From positions 1 to 15,892 of the forward strand of contig JAEYWQ010000186.1 of assembly GCA_023428885.1 (NCBI GenBank): a stretch of DNA of 15,892 nucleotides, written 5' to 3'. Positions 13,045 through 15,892 of this stretch are shown here, one piece after another. Each line of letters opens with the position of its first letter. Positions within the stretch are counted from its first letter, which is position 1. This DNA comes from Bacillota bacterium (GTDB lineage Bacteria > Bacillota > Clostridia > Lachnospirales > Lachnospiraceae). Made by a program: the position numbers and the translations under genes. The notes under the pieces are model-generated. The model was not told the DNA's origin and did no database searches. It saw only the letters and a program-made list of their open reading frames with translations.

Positions 13045-13920
13045 GTGGAGTTAGCAATTGAGGTAAGCGATTTAACTAAAGCATACGGGGAGAATGAGGT
13101 GTTGCACTCTATCTCCTTTAACGTGAAAAAAGGTGAAATCTTTGGCCTACTTGGAATTAATGGGGCTGGAAAGACCACAACCTTAGAGTGTTTGGAAGGC
13201 TTATTGAGCTATCAGGCTGGTCAGGTTAGGCTACATGGGACCATAGGAGTGCAGTTACAATCTACTTCTTTGCCAGAAGAGATACGTGCTAAGGAAGCGT
13301 TGGAATTATTTGCACGCTGGAATCGGGTAAAGCTAGATTGGATTTTAGTAGAGCGACTTGGTATTACTAATTTTCAAAATAAAGTCTATAAGGAGTTATC
13401 AACAGGACAGAAGAGACGGCTTCATTTGGCTCTATCCTTAATCCAGGATCCTGACATTCTATTCTTGGATGAACCAACGGCAGGGCTAGATGTGGAAGGA
13501 AGAATCGCCTTGCATGAAGAGATTCGTAGTTTGAAGCAAAGGGGAAAGACTATCATAATGTCCAGTCACGATATGGCAGAAGTGGAGGAATTGTGCGATA
13601 CCATTGGAGTTTTACGTGGGGGTCGGTTAGCCTTTATCGGAACACCACAAGAGATGACGGTTACAATAAAAGATTCCTCCAAGATTTATCTATATCTCTC
13701 ATCTTCCCTTTCTGGGAAAGAATTTCGTTATTGTTCCTTTCTAGGATGCGACCATAAATATCAGGTTTTTGAAAGCAGTCACTTGAGGGAAGGTCTCTTA
13801 GAATTATTACAGATGATATCAAAGGAAAATATTAGTCTTATTGATATGAAACTAGAACAGGTAAGTCTAGAAGAACGTTTTCTTGCCTTGAGCAAGGAAG
13901 AAGAGGAGGTTGCTGTATGA
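13045..13920 (+). CDS. ABC-2 type exporter, ATP-binding protein
   Basis: 291 aa, GTG start with GGAGGG 6 nt upstream. Walker A is GINGAGKTT (37-45), the signature is LSTGQKRRL (118-126), Walker B is ILFLDEPTAGLD (138-149) and the switch histidine is in SSHDM (His175). Residues 205-291 form a C-terminal extension typical of drug/lantibiotic-type CcmA-like exporters. It energises the permease encoded by the next gene, whose ATG overlaps this stop codon (ATGA), so the two are coupled. The cargo (drug, peptide or lipid) cannot be inferred. Confidence 0.93.
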   Translation: MELAIEVSDLTKAYGENEVLHSISFNVKKGEIFGLLGINGAGKTTTLECLEGLLSYQAGQVRLHGTIGVQLQSTSLPEEIRAKEALELFARWNRVKLDWILVERLGITNFQNKVYKELSTGQKRRLHLALSLIQDPDILFLDEPTAGLDVEGRIALHEEIRSLKQRGKTIIMSSHDMAEVEELCDTIGVLRGGRLAFIGTPQEMTVTIKDSSKIYLYLSSSLSGKEFRYCSFLGCDHKYQVFESSHLREGLLELLQMISKENISLIDMKLEQVSLEERFLALSKEEEEVAV

Positions 13921-14633
13921 GTGCTTTTTTCTATGGTGTTAGGCTTCAGTGGAAACTGGATCTGCGCAGGAAAGAGATTTTCCTTATCTATTATCTAGTA
14001 CCCTTGGTTTTTTTTGCCTTTATCGGCGGAGTGTTTACCTCCATTATGCCAGAGACAAAGGATACTTTAATCCAATCCATGAGTGTGTTTGGTATCACCA
14101 TGGGAGGGGTGTTAGGAGCTCCGGTAGCCTTGGTTGAGTTATATGGAAGTGATATAAAGAAAGCATATCAGGTAGGTAGGATTCCCTTATGGACACCACT
14201 GATAAATAACTTAATCTCTGCCTTTGTACATCTTAGTATCGTTAGCATAATTATATTTTTCGCAGCTCCTATCGCGTATCAAGCAGTAGTTCCTGAGAAT
14301 GTGTTACTGTATTTTATCAAGCTTTTCATTTTTCTATTTGTTACGATAAGTGTTGGCAGTGTGATCGGAATGTGGGTAAAGAGCACATCCAAAGTCTCTA
14401 TTTTTGGCCAATTAATTTTCTTACCTTCTATCATGATCAGTGGAATTATGTTTTCAAGCTCATTCCTTCCAGCACCTTTGAGAGCGATAGGTAAGCTATT
14501 ACCGGCTACTTGGGGATATCAAATCTTATGTGTGGATAATATTCCTCTTGTTGATGTGGTGGTGTTAATAAGTATAGTATTTGTATCGTTTCTTCTTATT
14601 ATAATATCCTTACGACGTAAAAGGCTGAATTAA
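13917..14633 (+). CDS. ABC-2 type exporter, permease
   Basis: 238 aa with about six membrane helices (near 23-42, 52-73, 98-120, 129-151, 162-180, 211-232) and short hydrophilic ends (N-terminal LDLRRKE, C-terminal LRRKRLN). The segment LPSIMISGIMFSSSFLPAPLRAIGKLLPATWGYQ (from residue 175) is typical of ABC-2 membrane proteins: a 'SG..F...F.P......LP' block before the last helix. It starts in the 4-bp ATGA overlap with the ATPase gene. The pair is a complete minimal exporter working as a dimer of each subunit. No terminator is evident before the rpsF promoter. Confidence 0.9.
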   Translation: MSAFFYGVRLQWKLDLRRKEIFLIYYLVPLVFFAFIGGVFTSIMPETKDTLIQSMSVFGITMGGVLGAPVALVELYGSDIKKAYQVGRIPLWTPLINNLISAFVHLSIVSIIIFFAAPIAYQAVVPENVLLYFIKLFIFLFVTISVGSVIGMWVKSTSKVSIFGQLIFLPSIMISGIMFSSSFLPAPLRAIGKLLPATWGYQILCVDNIPLVDVVVLISIVFVSFLLIIISLRRKRLN

Positions 14634-14745
14634 AGAAATTCAAATAGAGCAGAATAAAGTGTATTTTTTATGTTCTTAGGTCAAATTTTTGCATTATAAT
14701 TGAGTTAACTGCGGTTTCCTCTCGTTTATAAATATCAAAAAATTC

Positions 14746-14774
14746 TTGCTTTGCAGAAGCTTGTATGTTATAAT
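14746..14774 (+). promoter_or_regulatory. sigma-A promoter of the rpsF-ssb-rpsR operon
   Basis: TTGCTT (14746-14751), 17 nt, perfect TATAAT (14769-14774), 79 nt before rpsF. Two weaker upstream candidates exist: TTAACT-16-TATAAA (14705-14732) and a lone TATAAT at 14695, so tandem promoters are possible. Confidence 0.7.
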
Positions 14775-14780
14775 ATCAAA

Positions 14781-14853
14781 TTGTGATATGTATATTTATT
14801 TCCTTGCTCTCATTCGATTGAGGGCCAGAGACCAAAAGGAGGTGCAAACAACT
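14781..14853 (+). promoter_or_regulatory. rpsF leader with possible small hairpin
   Basis: The leader between promoter and rpsF contains CTCTCA...TTGAG-GGCCA-GAG (about 14806-14830), which can fold as two short helices with a one-sided bulge containing CC. S6:S18 autoregulatory leaders of many bacteria also use a hairpin with a one-sided CCG-containing bulge. The exact CCG is absent here, so the match is weak. AAGGAGGTG follows for rpsF. Confidence 0.25.
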
Positions 14854-15141
14854 ATGAACAAATATGAATTAGCCTTAGTTGTAAATGCAAAAATCGAGGA
14901 TGACGCTAAAAACGCTACAGTTGAAGCGGTAAAAGAACTTATTGCCAGATTTGGTGGTACAGTTACTAACGTAGATGACTGGGGTAAGAAAAGATTAGCT
15001 TATGAAATCCAGAAGATGAAAGAAGGTTATTATTATTTCATCCAATTCGATGCTGATTCTACAACTCCAAATGAAGTTGAACAAAGACTTCGTATCATGG
15101 AGAACGTAATCAGATTTTTATGCATTAGACAGGACGCATAA
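14854..15141 (+). CDS. rpsF: 30S ribosomal protein bS6
   Basis: 95 aa, the usual S6 length. MNKYELALVVNAKIED begins the ferredoxin-like fold and VDDWGKKRLAYEIQKMKEGYYYF (41-63) is the family signature. S6 binds S18 on the platform of the small subunit, and the S18 gene is the third gene of this operon. The start at 14854 is chosen over longer in-frame readings reaching to 14746, because AAGGAGGTG lies upstream and the extra N-terminus would run through the promoter -10. ssb follows after 19 bp. Confidence 0.97.
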   Translation: MNKYELALVVNAKIEDDAKNATVEAVKELIARFGGTVTNVDDWGKKRLAYEIQKMKEGYYYFIQFDADSTTPNEVEQRLRIMENVIRFLCIRQDA

Positions 15142-15160
15142 TAAAGGAGGTTTTCCTTAA

Positions 15161-15598
15161 ATGAATAAAGTCATTTTAATGGGTAGACTTACTAGAGACC
15201 CAGAAGTAAGATATTCTCAGGGTGAGAACTCTATGGCTATCGCTAGATTTACTTTGGCCGTAGATCGTAGATTTAAAAGACCAGGTGAGCAGGATGCTGA
15301 TTTTATCAGTTGTGTAGCCTTTGGCAAATCTGCTGAACACGCAGAGAAATATTACAGACAGGGATTAAAGATTGCGGTTACCGGTAGAATCCAAACAGGT
15401 AGTTACACAAACAAAGAAGGTCAGAAGGTTTATACAACAGATATCGTTGTAGAAGAATCTGAATTTGCAGAGAGCAAGGCATCTTCCGGAGAATCCGGTA
15501 GTTACCAGCCATCTTCAAGACCTACTCCAAGTGCAGCAGCTGGTGATGGATTCATGAATATACCTGATGGAATTGATGAGGAGCTTCCTTTCAACTAA
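15161..15598 (+). CDS. ssb: single-stranded DNA-binding protein
   Basis: 145 aa. The N-terminal OB fold (1-105) carries MNKVILMGRLTRDPEVRYS, the FISCVAFGKSAEHAEKY strand and the GRIQTGSYTNKEGQKVYTTDI turn. It coats single-stranded DNA as a tetramer during replication and repair. A short Ser/Pro/Ala-rich linker (108-130) leads to the acidic tip GIDEELPFN. This tip normally ends in PF and binds partner proteins; here one Asn follows the Phe. AAAGGAGG precedes the ATG and can pair with TCCTT next to the start (15146-15160), a small hairpin over the ribosome site. Confidence 0.96.
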   Translation: MNKVILMGRLTRDPEVRYSQGENSMAIARFTLAVDRRFKRPGEQDADFISCVAFGKSAEHAEKYYRQGLKIAVTGRIQTGSYTNKEGQKVYTTDIVVEESEFAESKASSGESGSYQPSSRPTPSAAAGDGFMNIPDGIDEELPFN

Positions 15599-15671
15599 AT
15601 CAAGGTAAAAACAACAGATGTGTAAGAACACGAGATAAATTTCGTGCATTGATGGATAGGAGGAAATAACA

Positions 15672-15892
15672 ATGGCTTTTAATAAACAGGATAAAGGCGA
15701 TAAGGGCGACGCTCCAATGAAGAGACGTATGACTCGTAGAAGAAAGAAAGTTTGCGTTTTCTGCTCAGATAAAACTAACGCAGGAATCGATTATAAGGAT
15801 GTTAACAAGTTAAAGAGATACGTTTCCGAAAGAGGAAAGATCCTTCCTCGTCGTATTACTGGAAACTGTGCTAAGCACCAGAGAGCTCTTAC
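15672..15892 (+). CDS. rpsR: 30S ribosomal protein bS18, zinc-binding type (partial)
   Basis: The first 73 codons are present; the gene runs off the window end. An acidic/basic N-terminal stretch precedes MKRRMTRRRKKVCVFCSDK, then IDYKDVNKLKRYVSERGKIL, PRRITGNCAKHQRAL. Cys28, Cys31, Cys66 and His69 make the zinc-binding (C+) form; many bacteria carry a cysteine-free form. It pairs with S6 in the ribosome platform. AGGAGG sits 8 nt before the ATG. The 73-bp gap after ssb has only a weak 5-bp hairpin (15629-15646). Confidence 0.96.
   Translation, partial: MAFNKQDKGDKGDAPMKRRMTRRRKKVCVFCSDKTNAGIDYKDVNKLKRYVSERGKILPRRITGNCAKHQRAL

Noticed and set aside
14746..14853. In-frame N-terminal extension of rpsF
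   Set aside because: It would run through the -10 box and leader; S6 begins at MNKYEL with its own strong ribosome site.

Overview
The window looks like a chromosomal stretch of a low-GC, endospore-forming Firmicute, most likely a clostridium of the Lachnospiraceae. The evidence is the sporulation genes (a SipL-like SPOCS/LysM protein, spoIIR, a SpoIIQ-like protein), AT-rich intergenic DNA with good sigma-A, sigma-E and sigma-F type promoter matches, and a GH31 alpha-glucosidase very like one from Blautia/Ruminococcus obeum. The taxonomy is inferred from protein style and not from any marker search. No insertion sequence, phage gene, CRISPR array, tRNA or rRNA was seen.

Layout. (1) 15-3378, minus strand: spoIIR, ispE and sipL. 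The housekeeping gene ispE lies between two sporulation genes. Each of the three has its own promoter candidate of the fitting type (sigma-F for spoIIR, sigma-A for ispE, sigma-E for sipL). (2) 3484-5988, plus strand: ddl and murI, translationally coupled and both supplying D-amino-acid precursors of peptidoglycan, followed by a DUF1934/YwiB-like gene. A compact hairpin at 5993-6017 can serve as a bidirectional terminator against the converging minus-strand group. (3) 6022-9412, minus strand: GH31 alpha-glucosidase, a PlsC-type acyltransferase and an unrecognised membrane-anchored protein. (4) 9413-10793: a 484-bp intergenic region with a near-perfect sigma-F promoter, then a SpoIIQ-like protein whose LytM/M23 domain has lost most zinc ligands, then a terminator. 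(5) 10794-11284: 490 bp without a protein gene, holding a pair of 49-bp repeats, a candidate structured RNA ending in a strong intrinsic terminator, and two sets of interleaved inverted repeats. (6) 11285-12474: divergent hlyIII-type PAQR membrane protein (minus) and a DUF951 zinc-ribbon-like small protein (plus). (7) 12519-13044: terminator, then a dense run of four hairpins (12551-12725), then an AT-rich leader with two tiny ORFs. (8) 13045-14633: a two-gene ABC-2 type exporter. (9) 14746-15892: rpsF-ssb-rpsR, the classical S6-SSB-S18 operon, with rpsR cut by the window end.

Functionally, spoIIR (forespore signal that activates pro-sigma-E), the SpoIIQ-like protein (forespore half of the forespore/mother-cell channel) and sipL (mother-cell coat attachment) cover successive steps of engulfment-stage sporulation. 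ddl, murI, ispE (isoprenoids, hence undecaprenyl carrier) and plsC feed envelope synthesis. The most unusual material is non-coding: the candidate RNA at 10931-11117 and the multi-hairpin block at 12551-12733, neither of which I can assign to a known family from memory.
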